Shown piece by piece: positions 1 through 10,027 of a stretch of 64,000 nt of DNA (position 1 is its first letter; every line of letters begins with the position of its first letter). This DNA comes from Rosellinia necatrix (lineage: Eukaryota; Ascomycota; Sordariomycetes; Xylariales; Xylariaceae). Below the pieces are notes generated by a model. It made no database searches, was not told the DNA's origin, and was given only the letters and a program-made list of their open reading frames with translations. Location of the stretch: the NCBI GenBank assembly GCA_021209875.1, contig JAGYVD010000001.1:3968001-4032000 (forward strand). The letters are read 5' to 3'. The translations under genes were made by a program, and so were the position numbers.

Positions 1-307
1 GTCCAATCCGCGGGAGACGCTGCGTGAAACGAAGAGTGTCGATGGTACACCGACATTGCGATCAGGAGAGTTTGGTGATCATCGATTTCAGCACGGACAA
101 GCTGATATTCGGATGACATTTGATACAGCCTTCAGCGATCATGAACCTCCATCTCCTCCCATGAAAGATTATATAAATACACATAATCCTTCGCGCCCGG
201 AGATGAAGGCATCCCACACGACGCCGAATCTGTCTCTCGACGATCCATGGGCAGACGAGGATGAAGATTTCGGCAAGGAAAAGGATATCTCGATGACATT
301 TGCGTAG
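1..307 (+). CDS. 3' end of an unidentified protein-coding gene
   Basis: An open frame enters from the left edge (codons in phase from base 2) and ends at TAG 305-307, giving about 101 C-terminal residues. The tail is polar and rich in Pro, Ser, Asp and Glu. It ends with an acidic stretch (DDPWADEDEDFGKEKD) followed by ISMTFA. A short, well-delimited acidic terminus of this kind is common at the end of fungal signalling or cytoskeletal proteins, but I do not recognise the family. No catalytic domain lies in the visible part; it would be upstream of the window. Being real is supported by the uninterrupted frame to the edge and the non-random acidic/Pro-Ser composition. Function unknown. Confidence 0.55.
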   Translation, partial: SNPRETLRETKSVDGTPTLRSGEFGDHRFQHGQADIRMTFDTAFSDHEPPSPPMKDYINTHNPSRPEMKASHTTPNLSLDDPWADEDEDFGKEKDISMTFA

Positions 308-1477
308 CATAACGGCTCCGAACCTTTGCTGATGCTATCCCCACTCCCTTCTAAGTGGTCTAACTACATGAGATGCATGTCAACTATTTGGGGCGTTGTA
401 GGACCATATGGTCTGCATTCCCATCGGCTTTCGTTTGTTCTCACGGGCTATGAAGAGGGTTATGCGGTAACGGATGGGTTTAATAAGGACAGTAGCTTAA
501 TTGGTTTGCCCACAAGCACTCTCGGGGCGGCAGCTCGCGCCGTAATTTCATAATGATTGGGGGCTGGAAATCGGTTTATGTGGAGTGATGGTACCGGGAT
601 GAACGAGGAAAGGGTCAATAGCAATCGCATAGCCGCTCACTCACCTACGGTCGCCATTTATGTCCAAACACAACATGGAAAAGGGACGATTGAAAGAGGA
701 TTGGGAGCTATCGAGATATATTGTTTGAACGCACCTTTCGCTTCACGCGCCCTACCCGTCGCCCAATATTGCCTACTTTAAAATTACGCGAAGAAGACCA
801 TGGGTTGTGGGATGCGGTGGTAATGATAGCTAGACTTTCATTCGTTATAGCGTCAGGGAGAATTATGCTTTATGTTGTTCCCATATGTATGCGCCTCTGA
901 GGCGACGGGCATGGAATTGGGGGGATGCAAGCGCTAGATAGGGGTAGTAGTGCAGACGAGGTATAGATTTTATGTATGTAGTATACTGTACGTGTAGATG
1001 TATAAAGTAATCTCGAGCCGGATTTGTGATCCTCCCGGTCTTAGACCGAACCACCCATGTTAAGTTAGGGTCGTCGATGTCAGCTGATTGGGTCTTGTGT
1101 TTCGTCGGTCCTACGCCTCAAATCTCCTCTTCCTCCTCCTCCTCCTCCTCCTTCTCCTCCCCTCTCCAATCCATCTGCCGGTAGACTTATGTTGTGGACT
1201 ATCGTAATTTGGGTACGGTATGGGGTTTTAGAATCATAGAAGGCGAAGCATTCCAATCCTCGCACCCTTCTCACCTGTCCCCTCCCTCGATGGAACATAT
1301 AGATGACGGGCGGGAGCCTCGTCTACGTTCCTCCCTAATCTTATAAGTAGCACTTAGTTGCCGCCAGCCCCAGCCCGAGCACGGTCGCACCACCAGATGG
1401 TCGCAATGCGGTGTAGCAGGGCTGAGACTGCGTATCGGCGCCCCCTCCCCCATGCTCTAGGGTTGGATTGGATTTGA

Positions 1478-1530
1478 CATGTATGTATGTATGTATGTAT
1501 GTATGTATGTATATATGTATATATCTGTAC
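1478..1530. repeat. GTAT tetranucleotide microsatellite
   Basis: About nine consecutive GTAT units followed by interrupted ATATGTAT copies. It is a simple sequence repeat in intergenic DNA and a useful length-polymorphism marker. No coding role is seen. Confidence 0.85.
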
Positions 1531-1965
1531 GCACTGCTAGGTTAGTGAGTGGGATGTGTTATATTTTACCTAGTGCAGAATACCGAGGCTTACGTAGTTA
1601 CTGGTAGCTTTATTGTTATGTCGTGTATGGCATGGCATTTGCGGCAATAGGTCTGTACTATGTATGTACTATGGTATGGTATTGTATTGTGTAGTATTTC
1701 GCTCGTTTGCCTATATTTGGCACGTAGGATCCAGACCCCATGTAGCGCTGGCTAGGCTAACGCAGCAGCGTGGCACCCTTACACTTTTTTTTTTTTTTTC
1801 CTTGGCTCGATAGACTGCACAGGCGAGACGCGCTTTCGACCCAATCCGATGGCCGTGGGGCGGCGAGAGGTCGACAATCTTGTCGGCCGGTCGTATGCAC
1901 GGTATGTAGTGTAGTGCACAATATGTAATTCACAATATGTAGTTAATAGCAACTAGGGTAACTAT

Positions 1966-2012
1966 ACCATGCCATACCATGCCATGCCATGCCATGCCAT
2001 GCCATGCCATGC
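1966..2012. repeat. CCATG pentanucleotide tandem repeat
   Basis: Roughly nine units of a CCATG/CCATA pentamer in a row. An open frame that runs through it (MPCHAMPCHAM...) is an artefact of the repeat and not a gene. Confidence 0.85.
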
Positions 2013-3709
2013 TTTGGTATGTGAAGGCAGCCGGTATCGTCTCTCTTCCCGCCCCTCTCACAGCCAGCATTCATCGGGTAGAACCACGGTTCGTCCGTGA
2101 GGTGATACTGCCTTGGGGCGGGCTACACGGCGTTTATCGGCGGTATTTATATAAGTCAGTCCAGTCAACCAGTCAGTCAACAGGAAGGCTGCGCTGTGCT
2201 TTAGATAGAACAAGGTGTTGTTGTTATGCTTTTCTCCCTGCTCTTCTTCTACTTTTGTTTCGTTCGGCTATGCTGGTGGTGTTACAATAAGTCAATTTAC
2301 ATATGTACATGTATGGTATGGTATGGTATCGATATATATGTATGTATGTATATGTTTGTAGTCATGTACTATGGTATGTGCCCTCCGCATCATGGGCCCC
2401 GTTGCTAGGAATAGCTTGGCCTCGTTGAGGAGGATCGGGTTACGAAACGGGGCCGTCATGCTCGTCTGATCTGATCAAACACGGGACCTTGGATGTTCAG
2501 ACCGGAGAGGAAAAAAAAAAAAAAAGAGAGAGAGAAGAGAGTAGAGTACTTGTTTGTACCGTCTGTATCTCTCTCATACATACATAATATCTCTCTGTAT
2601 GTATGTACGTATGTAGGCAGGGCACTGCACCCAAGCGTAGATGATCTACTATGGAAGATATGTCGCATACATATATATACTGTAGCCACGAACGAGATGG
2701 CGTGCCACTAATCGAGCGGAAAGCGATCCTCGACAGCCGTGCTGAAGAAGCGAACCGTAGCCGTACGTATGCAGGTTTCCTCGTCTCAAGGCAGGGGATG
2801 GAGGGAGGGGAAGCAGTGTACCTAGTGTATAAGGCCACAGCAGACACAGACGACAATAGTACTTATTGAATATTTGGCGTCGAGCAGGCTAGGGCCGGTG
2901 CAGGGATGTGTAGGACCACCAGCGCGGCAGCCAGCGCGGCGCTGACGGCGGTCATCGTTTCTCCACTTGTTAGTGGGAGGGATGAATGATCATGGATGGA
3001 CAGCAGTTACATAATTGATGTAGACTAGCCCAAGGAGAAACACAGCCTGTCTTACTTTGGGCCAGTGGCTGGCGCATACCTGCGACGCATCGACTCGGAC
3101 CCCAGGACGACGTCCTCTTTGGGTGACATTGGGTTCAGCTTTGCGCCAAACCAGCCCGACCACTCAGGTTGTTTGTGTCTGTGTGGGAAAGGCGTAGTAG
3201 TGTATGCTATGTTCTATGTTTGCACAGGAAAGAAAAATGCGGGATCCGGACGCCCACCCCGGGGGCCCCTGGTTCGATTGAACAACGGACTTACACCTTA
3301 CACTTACACTTGAACCTGACCTGACTTGATTTGACTTACTCTCATGACCCCATCTCCCCTCTCGCCACACCCATCTATCTTACCCATCACGTCCCCAAAG
3401 CCCGGCGCTCCTCCACTTACACGTCCCCGAGCATACCGGTCCCCATCAGATCGACAGACGCCGTCGACGAGCGACGACGACGACGAAGACGAGTAGCCTT
3501 GGGCTCTCACGGGCGGAGAAGTCGTTGAGAGAGAGACGAGAAGGAGAGGATTCGTAAAAAAAAAAAATTAAAAAAAACCCCCCCCGACAGCGGCGTTGTG
3601 AAAGTGAAGGGGTGCGTTTTGTTGAGAGGAAACATCGGGTGCCGATCGGCCCTACTTAGCTGCTTGGCCGAGGCGACATACTACGGCCCCGTGCTGAACA
3701 TCACGAGCG

Positions 3710-5252
3710 ATGCGTCTCAATGTCGCGACATGTGGGCTCTTGGCTTCTTTCACCAGCCTGTCGGTAGCCGGCTGGCGTAAGGACATGACTCGGAGCGGAA
3801 ACGGCGGTGATGATGGTGTCGAAATTAAGATGCCAGAAGACTTACAGCCCTTGGGCGTGATCATGTTTGTTGACGGCCACGGCTCCGGCGCGGCGACTTT
3901 CCCCATCGATAATAATGGGGGCGTAAAAGCCTTCACGGTCCGGCTTAAATTGTACAAAGCATCACAGGACATGGACAATGACGCGCCGCCTATTTCAGAA
4001 ATCTTCTGGCCGTCCCAAGTTAATAATCCCCCTATCCCGGGTGTCATTCTGGCTTGTAAGACCCTGTACCGTATGGCCACGCTTGGCAGATATGCTAACT
4101 GGTTTCCTGAAGTCAGTAAAGGTGATCTTATTGTTGATGGGACTGCCCCAGAGTGGCAAAGCCAGGGCCTTTATAATAAGGCGGTCTGGTTAGAAGCTAG
4201 ATGGCAGGGCTCGGAAGGTAAGGGAGAGTCTAGTGACGGAATCATCTTTGCCGTCGCGTCCACTGCAGACCCGACAGTGGCCCAAATGAATGTAGCACAA
4301 GCGAGGGAGGATCTGTCGAAAGACCTAAACGGCCCGATGAACGTGAGCTCCATCCAGCCATCCGCAACTACCCTAGGGGCGGCGACGTCTCCCACGCCAG
4401 GACGGACGGATACGGCCACGTCCCGAGTCCCTCTTGATGCGACGACAATGAAATCCACGCCAATGATCACCGCCACCACCACCACCACCGCCACCGCCAA
4501 CAACGCGCCTGCTGCCAGCGGGTCCGCCCCGGCCTCGCGGGCGGACCAGCCCGGGCTCAGCACGGGCGGCAAGGCCGGCATCGCCGTGGGCGTCACCCTG
4601 GTCGGGCTCCTCGCGGCCGGGCTCCCCGTCTGGCTCTTGTGGTTCCGGCGGCGACGGCGGGGAGGAGCAGGAGGAGGAGGAGGCGCCTCCGCGCATCACC
4701 GCCGCGGCCTTCACCACCGCCACCTCCCGCCCGGCATGTCGAGCTACGCGTCCGACGGCGACATGCACGGCATCATGGCGGACAAGGAGATTCCCGTGCG
4801 CCTGGGCTCGGCCTCGCGGCAGTCGGCGTACGGCGGCGCACGCGCCAGCACCGACCACTACGCGCCGTACTCGGACACCTCGGTCGCGCCCCCCGTCCCC
4901 CGTGCCCCCGCACGCCCACGCCCACGCCCACACCCACTCCCACCTCCGCGAGGTGACGAGCAGCGAGGCCGCCGTAGACGTGCCAGCGTCCCCGGGCCAC
5001 GTGGATCCGAGCCAGACGAGAGGAGGGATAGGGATAGGGATAGGGATAGGGGGAGGGGGAGGGGGAGGGGGCACCGTGAGCAGGCCGGTCTCGACGCCGG
5101 CACCCGTCATCGCCTCCCGCTACGCGCACCTCGTCGAGGAGGGCATGACGGCCGAGCAGGTCAGGCAGCTCGAGGACGAGGAGCGCCAGCTCGACGCCGC
5201 GATAGAAAACGCCGGCCACCGGAGGAACGGGGGAGGAGGAGGCGAGACGTGA
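3710..5252 (+). CDS. Single-pass membrane protein with signal peptide (frameshifted in this sequence)
   Basis: The ATG at 3710 opens a hydrophobic signal peptide (MRLNVATCGLLASFTSLSVAG). A soluble extracellular part of about 210 residues with no recognised domain follows, then a Thr/Ser/Ala-rich linker (about 215-285) and a transmembrane helix near residues 289-312 (AGIAVGVTLVGLLAAGLPVW) closed by an Arg-rich stop-transfer segment. The cytoplasmic tail breaks near 4889-4901: the original frame turns into an artificial Arg-rich tail reaching 5353. Skipping one base in the C6 run (4889-4894) instead gives a His-Ala repeat, EVTSSEAAVDV, a Gly-rich tract and a conserved-looking helix, RYAHLVEEGMTAEQVRQLE, ending at TGA 5250-5252. 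The corrected length is 513 residues. This plan (secreted N-terminus, Ser/Thr stalk, one helix, short cytosolic tail) is typical of fungal cell-surface sensor or receptor-like proteins, but no specific function can be assigned. The frameshift may be a sequence error. Confidence 0.72.
5025..5073 (+). repeat. GGGATA / GGGGGA tandem repeat inside coding DNA
   Basis: Four GGGATA units followed by GGGGGA units lie in the cytoplasmic-tail part of the membrane-protein gene. In the corrected frame they encode alternating Gly-Ile and then a Gly run. The strand has many closely spaced G tracts, so G-quadruplex formation is conceivable (inference). Confidence 0.7.
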
Positions 5253-6074
5253 ATTCTCGGGGCGATGGGCGAGTGAAGGGGGAGAGAGAGAGAGAAAGAG
5301 AAAGAGAGAGGAAGGAGAGGAAAAGAACCGAGAGAAAGAAAGACGTTGGGTGACGAGAAATATATAATTTCGAATCTTAGCGAGTCTCTTGGCGTAAAAA
5401 CAGGCCTTCATCATTGGAGATTGGCGTTTTTTTCTCTTCCTCTCTTTCCTCCTCTTCTTCTTCATCTTGTCTTTTTTCTACTAAAGCCACAAAAAAATGA
5501 TTTCTTATCAGCGTTATAGACATTATATCCCATCAAAGAGGACGCGCGTGGGGGTCGAGGTAGAATGGCCCCTCCCCATGTATGCATACATACATACATA
5601 CATACCCCTTTGAGCATTCGTTTACGGAGTACCGGTCTGCCCTCTATATAAGAGAAACTCGCGGTAGACTAGCCCAGGCAGGGCCCTAATGCTGTGGTAA
5701 ATGGCGGGATTTGCTTTTATCTGTTTTATTTGGTAGGATTGGGTCTGTACAGTTGTTCCCCTATTCTTAAAAAGAGGTTTCACAACGTACAAATTATGTC
5801 GTCTAGCCCGCAGCAGACGAGACCTAGTAATAGGCTTGATGCTGGCGAAGATTCAACCCCTAAATTTTTAAAGAAATATGATTGTTCATGTTGATACAAG
5901 CAGTAACAGCTGCCCTATTTTAACTCTACATGAACCCATATCGCGTGATGGGTCTGTAACATACTCGTAAACAGAAGCAATAACCCATGGCCCTCAGTTC
6001 ATCCCTAATTCCCAAGCTCCGAAAAAAAGAAAAGACTTTCAAGTGAAAATACGAGGTACAACCGTCTTGGCTGA
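5253..6074. other. Intergenic region between convergent genes
   Basis: This is the 3' flank of both the membrane-protein gene and TVP23. It starts with a purine-rich GA tract (5280-5340) and holds a short CATA microsatellite (about 5583-5605). No coding feature is seen. Terminators or polyadenylation sites cannot be fixed from the sequence alone. Confidence 0.6.
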
Positions 6075-7035
6075 CTAACGGCCAAAGGTAAACAGACGCC
6101 CAAGCATGTTACTCGCGATACTGCCTGCAAGGTTACCCGAGTATAGCGCGTTGCCGGCGATGTTCGACGCCTGGCTGAACTTATCGCAGCGGGAGAAGGC
6201 AAGGGTATTCGTGACGGTGAGTGCGATGGCGATGCCTAGATTCGAAGATGATGTGTCAGCAGATAGTCCTTGATCTTAACGTAGAGGCAATCCCCCATAA
6301 CGACCCGACCCAACCTAACCCAACCCGACCCAACCTAATCCAACCCCCAATCTTCTCCCCACGATCCTCCCAGCTAGAAACCCCAGCAAGAACAAAGCCG
6401 GCAGAGAGAAGGAGGGAGGCGGAAAGAAAAAAAAAAAGAAGTGTACTCACCCACAAGAGGCAGCCATATGAACTTGAGCCGGACGATGGCCAGGATGGCG
6501 AGGGCGACCCAGAGCACGGGCTGGGAGTAGAGGGCGAGCCAGAAGAAGCGGGAGTCGGTGGCGTTGATGGTCTTGGTGGCCGGGTCGCTGCTCTCGAACA
6601 CCCACTGGCTGTCGCCCGAGGCGCCGTCGACCTCGTTCCACCACCGCAGCCCGACGAGCCGCCGCCCGGCCACGTTCTTGAGGTAGTAGAAGTCGGCCGC
6701 CAGCAGCAGGATCGTGATGATGAAGATCAGCACCATGTTGTCTATCAAGATCACCCCGAATAGGTACACGAGGAGGGAGGCTTTTTTTTTTTTTGCGCGC
6801 CGGTTAGCTCTTGGAATCCTGTCTAAGGCGAAGGGAAGGGGGGAGCGTTGCTGGCCGTCCACCGTAGCTTCGGCGCAAGCTTTCGACACATGGCTGATCT
6901 GATCGGATGGATGGGGCGGGAGAGACGGGAGGGAGGGAGCTTACAGATGCGGAAGACGAGGAAGGTGAGCAGCGTTATCGGGTGCGAGCTGAGACGCCAG
7001 CTCAGGGAGCCGATGGGCGGCTGTGACTGTTCCAT
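6075..7035 (-). CDS. TVP23: Golgi apparatus membrane protein TVP23
   Basis: Three exons on the minus strand: 7035-6945, 6780-6451 and 6235-6075, with GTAAGC and GTGAGT donors and AG acceptors. They give 193 residues, the usual TVP23 length. The start [19 protein letters not shown] is followed by four hydrophobic segments in [49 protein letters not shown] and [20 protein letters not shown]. The family hallmarks are visible: [20 protein letters not shown], the acidic/polar loop before FFWLALY, and the ending [12 protein letters not shown]. In yeast TVP23 is a conserved late-Golgi vesicle membrane protein with a role in vesicular trafficking. Splice phases match exactly (one split Ser codon at intron 1, one split Gly codon at intron 2). 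Intron 2 (6236-6450) contains CCAAC-type repeats. This is a housekeeping gene unrelated to the cluster further right. Confidence 0.95.
6293..6347. repeat. CCAAC/CCTAA-like pentamer repeat within TVP23 intron 2
   Basis: A run of about ten degenerate pentamers (CCGAC, CCAAC, CCTAA) on the plus strand lies wholly inside intron 2 of the TVP23 gene. It resembles low-complexity intron expansion. It is not a perfect telomere repeat. Confidence 0.65.
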
Positions 7036-7521
7036 TGTCGGGACGGGGGTTTCGTGTCGTGTCGTGGTGGCCGTCGTTTGTTCACGAATGCAGATGCGCT
7101 CGTGTTTGCGACCGGGAAGCTTTTATTGAATTGGATGCCTACCTCCAAAGCCAAGCATCATCTAAGCTACCTAAGGGTACCTAGTTACCTACTAGTCTAT
7201 AATTGCCCCAGCTAGCCACAGGCTCCGTAGGTACACTACCTCTTTAAGGATATGTGGCGACCTGGCCCGTCTATTACTGAGAGTTGCATATACTCGTTAA
7301 ACATATATAGGCAGTTATTGTGTATTATTACGCATTCTATATGCAGGTAATACGATATTCCTCGTCCGTCATATGCAAGTACATATTCCATTCGTCGTGT
7401 AAGTCATCACACAAACCGTCATGACAACTCCTCACCCACTCACTCCCAATACATCCCATCTTAATTGTGACCCATATGCACACATACAATAATAGCCGTC
7501 TACCTTTAGCATCTCGATTTT
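7036..7521. other. Upstream region of TVP23, no gene seen
   Basis: It contains the 5' region of TVP23 and the 3' flank of the DUF3445 gene. Short TACCTA/TAGGTA-type motifs (7170-7225) recur elsewhere in the window. Nothing coding is seen. Confidence 0.55.
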
Positions 7522-8859
7522 TTAATATGGGTAGGCCCGCAATTCGTCCTCGCGGCTGAGATCTAAGCCCCGAGCAACCTGTTCCTCGTGCTTCTGGTCG
7601 AGGAACTGGAGCAAGATGTCTCCGTATCGCTCCTTGCCCTTGTACCGGCTCACATCATCGTCCCAGCTCCTCACCGCGCTAGCGAGTCTGCCCGGCACGT
7701 AATCCTCTTCCGCGACCTCTCTGATCTTGTGGAAATACGTCCGGATGGTGAACACGATGCCGCCGCTCCTCGGCAGGCGGCGCAGCGTCTGCCTCTCGGA
7801 CCGGAAGTAATGGTGGTCGATGGCGCGGCCCTGCTCGGCCGTGGCCCAGCCGACGTGGCCGTTGACGTCGGAGTCCTCCGAGCCGACGCTCCACGACCAC
7901 CCGAGGTCGTCGTCCACCTGGAAGAAGTAGTTGTGGCGCCCGACCATCTCCTCCGGCTTGAGGCGCCGGAACAGGTTCGTCATGCCCTTCTCCAGCTTCT
8001 CCCGGAACTGGGGCACGTTGCCCGACGTGTGGATCTCGGACAGGGGCATGCCCATCTTGTCGCTGAGGCGCCAGAACCCCGGCAGCACGATGCACCCCGC
8101 GAGGAGATAGTACTGCCCGTCCGGCCTCTCGATCATGATGGCGAGGTCGTCCTGCACGAGGCGCGCGCACATCTGCATCGGGTCCTCGGCGAGCGGGCGG
8201 GCGGTGATGTCAAAGCTCTCGCCGGACCACAGGTTGTCCACGCCCACCGCCGTGCGTCTGTACAGGGAAGGGTAGCGGGCCGGCAGGTATTCCGTGAGCT
8301 CCTCCAAGAGCTCAACCGCCGCCGGGTACGCCTCGGGCGCCGTCTTGCATAGCTTGGGACCACGCTCGGCGATCCTCCTTGCCTTATCGGCGTGAAATCG
8401 AGGGAAGTGATTATCGAGCTCGATCCAATCTTCGTGCTTCAGGGTCCGGAGACCCATGGTCACATGGTATTTAGGGCCGTAGCGGAATGGCCGGTATGGG
8501 AGCGGTTTTGTGTTCTCGAGCGACCAATCCGGGTATGGTTCTGGTCTGGGCGTGCAGAAATCCGACGGTTCCCATTTCCCATATTCTCGATTTTGTCCTT
8601 TCTCTAACCGAGGCGTCGTAGGCGTTGGCGGCCGCTGGATATCGTCCCCCCGCCGCCGCTTTCGGGTAACGAGAACTACTGCACTGCTCAGCACCAGGAG
8701 TGCCAGGAGTAGCGCAGAAATGGGCCGATTGATAGGTCCATCTGATGGAATGTATTCCCAAGGGATCTTCACGACGGAGACACAGCGATGTCCGGCTGTC
8801 TTAACCCCGTTATAGACATCTTGAGTCCGATTAGTTACTCGCGCGACTACTTTATCCAT
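7522..8859 (-). CDS. DUF3445 (HRQ family) membrane-anchored protein
   Basis: One uninterrupted frame ends at TAA 7522-7524. I prefer the ATG at 8859 (445 residues, MDKVVARVTNRTQDVYNG). The frame stays open upstream to 9084, but those 75 residues look non-coding. A transmembrane helix (PISALLLALLVLSSAVVLVT, about 45-64) is followed by a basic stop (RKRRRGDD). The soluble part matches the DUF3445 family: YHVTMGLRTLKHEDWIELD near the start of the domain, LVQDDLAIMIERPDGQYYLL in the middle, and the diagnostic RSERQTLRRLPRSGGIVFTI near the end. Related bacterial proteins have been described as haem-dependent oxidative N-demethylases, so an oxidative role is possible, but fungal HRQ proteins are largely uncharacterised. 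The gene is GC-rich, intronless and intact, and stands alone between TVP23 and the secreted-protein gene. Confidence 0.88.
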   Translation of the reverse strand: MDKVVARVTNRTQDVYNGVKTAGHRCVSVVKIPWEYIPSDGPINRPISALLLALLVLSSAVVLVTRKRRRGDDIQRPPTPTTPRLEKGQNREYGKWEPSDFCTPRPEPYPDWSLENTKPLPYRPFRYGPKYHVTMGLRTLKHEDWIELDNHFPRFHADKARRIAERGPKLCKTAPEAYPAAVELLEELTEYLPARYPSLYRRTAVGVDNLWSGESFDITARPLAEDPMQMCARLVQDDLAIMIERPDGQYYLLAGCIVLPGFWRLSDKMGMPLSEIHTSGNVPQFREKLEKGMTNLFRRLKPEEMVGRHNYFFQVDDDLGWSWSVGSEDSDVNGHVGWATAEQGRAIDHHYFRSERQTLRRLPRSGGIVFTIRTYFHKIREVAEEDYVPGRLASAVRSWDDDVSRYKGKERYGDILLQFLDQKHEEQVARGLDLSREDELRAYPY

Positions 8860-10027
8860 AACCACGGATGCCAATATACTTCCTCGTAGAACGCTGTATT
8901 CATCGCCCTCCAAACGGCAAACGATTCCAGACGACTGGGAGAAATGGTACAATAAATAGGTGACTGATGAATAAGCTAGTTGTCTAGCAGGGTGAGGGGC
9001 AATATTTGATTGGAGGAGCCGCTCCTCTAAACTACTTCTAGGCCCCGTTTTCGGGCTTGGAGCGATATCACATGGCCTATACATCCAACCCTTCCCGCAT
9101 AACTATTACGATATATGGTGACCGGATATCTTCGACGGGAGATATCTCGGTCTTGTGGTTGAGGGCGGTTTGGCTTAGCACATACTTTGTCAATTGCCCC
9201 GCTGTGGTTGATATCGTGTTAATCCCTGGATGGTAGGGAAGAGAAGTTATCATGGTGCATCTAGTATCACGCTCAAGCCAGGTTGTTACAATCATCTGGA
9301 AGTGGTTATTGGACGCTGTTAGTCCAGACCTAAAGAGGCATGAAGAGTATCGTTTTTGAACAGTTGCCCTTATGGGATCCCGGTGACCTGGAGGGGCTAC
9401 TGTTCAAAAACAAAATCCTCAGCCAAAACATACACGCTAAGCGGGAGGACTAATATAGAAAGCGGGTATGATTGCTACATCAGCCAGTTGGTAAAAGCTA
9501 TGATACTGTTAAGAGGGTCTCCCCCCACAAAGATAAGAATCCCCCCCCCCCCGCAAGGCTGATGCCAATCCGATGGGCGTTGCGTTTACCACTACCTGAT
9601 CGGGAAGCATAAACATGTCTGCACACATGCAGATTATATCAAGAAACATATCAACCTTCTCGGGAAAGATATGGATGCTGCATGTCGAATATTGTAAAAC
9701 CTGCTCGGGATAGCACTTCACAGATAGATACTGATATACATATATTCATGATTACGAGTATATAGGGATTTACGCCACTTCAATTTAAGATCTTGATCCA
9801 ATTGGGTTATCCGTCGATGCTAAGACGCTAGATTGGGCCGAGGCTCAGAGCCTTGATACTGCAATACACATCACGCCGGATAAACGCTAAAGACGTGTCG
9901 TGTCACTGTCTCTCGCTCGCTATAAAAAATCGGCATAGCCCGCGAATGTACTCCCATAGAGTTCCCGGGTTTGAAATTTCAAACAGGATCGCATATGCTC
10001 TCATTCATCCCCTGCCTTTTGGGTCTA
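8860..10027. other. Intergenic region with a short inverted repeat
   Basis: No supported gene. The frame of the DUF3445 gene continues open to 9084 without convincing protein character. A perfect 13-base inverted repeat occurs at 9352-9411, and a C run (about 9541-9552) follows. Confidence 0.5.
9352..9411. repeat. Perfect 13-bp inverted repeat with 34-bp spacer
   Basis: GTTTTTGAACAGT at 9352-9364 is exactly complementary to ACTGTTCAAAAAC at 9399-9411. The pair could form a hairpin in RNA or mark the ends of a tiny element. No target-site duplication is obvious, and the spacer holds no gene. Confidence 0.7.

Larger units (their letters stand above)
308..3709. other. Intergenic region, repeat-rich, no gene seen
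   Basis: This 3.4 kb stretch has only short open frames without family motifs, signal peptides or plausible exon chains. It carries several simple repeats (GTAT tetranucleotides near 1478-1515, CCATG pentamers near 1968-2012, GTAT/CATA patches near 2330-2360 and 2575-2620) and homopolymers (T run at 1785-1799, A run at 2511-2525). An A-rich run followed by a C run (about 3556-3586) sits just ahead of the next gene. Confidence 0.6.

Noticed and set aside
3266..3280. tRNA-like GGTTCGATT T-loop
   Set aside because: No matching acceptor stem, anticodon arm or D-loop around it.
4373..5110. Long minus-strand frame opposite the membrane-protein gene
   Set aside because: Pro/Gly/Arg-rich shadow of GC-rich coding DNA and repeats; no domain, and the plus strand has signal peptide and helix.
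5253..5353. Arg-rich tail ending the uncorrected membrane-protein frame
   Set aside because: Arises after the one-base shift and reads through a GA-rich tract; the other frame gives a protein-like tail and stop at 5252.
6293..6347. Possible telomere-like repeat
   Set aside because: Units are mixed CCGAC, CCAAC and CCTAA pentamers inside an intron, not TTAGGG repeats.
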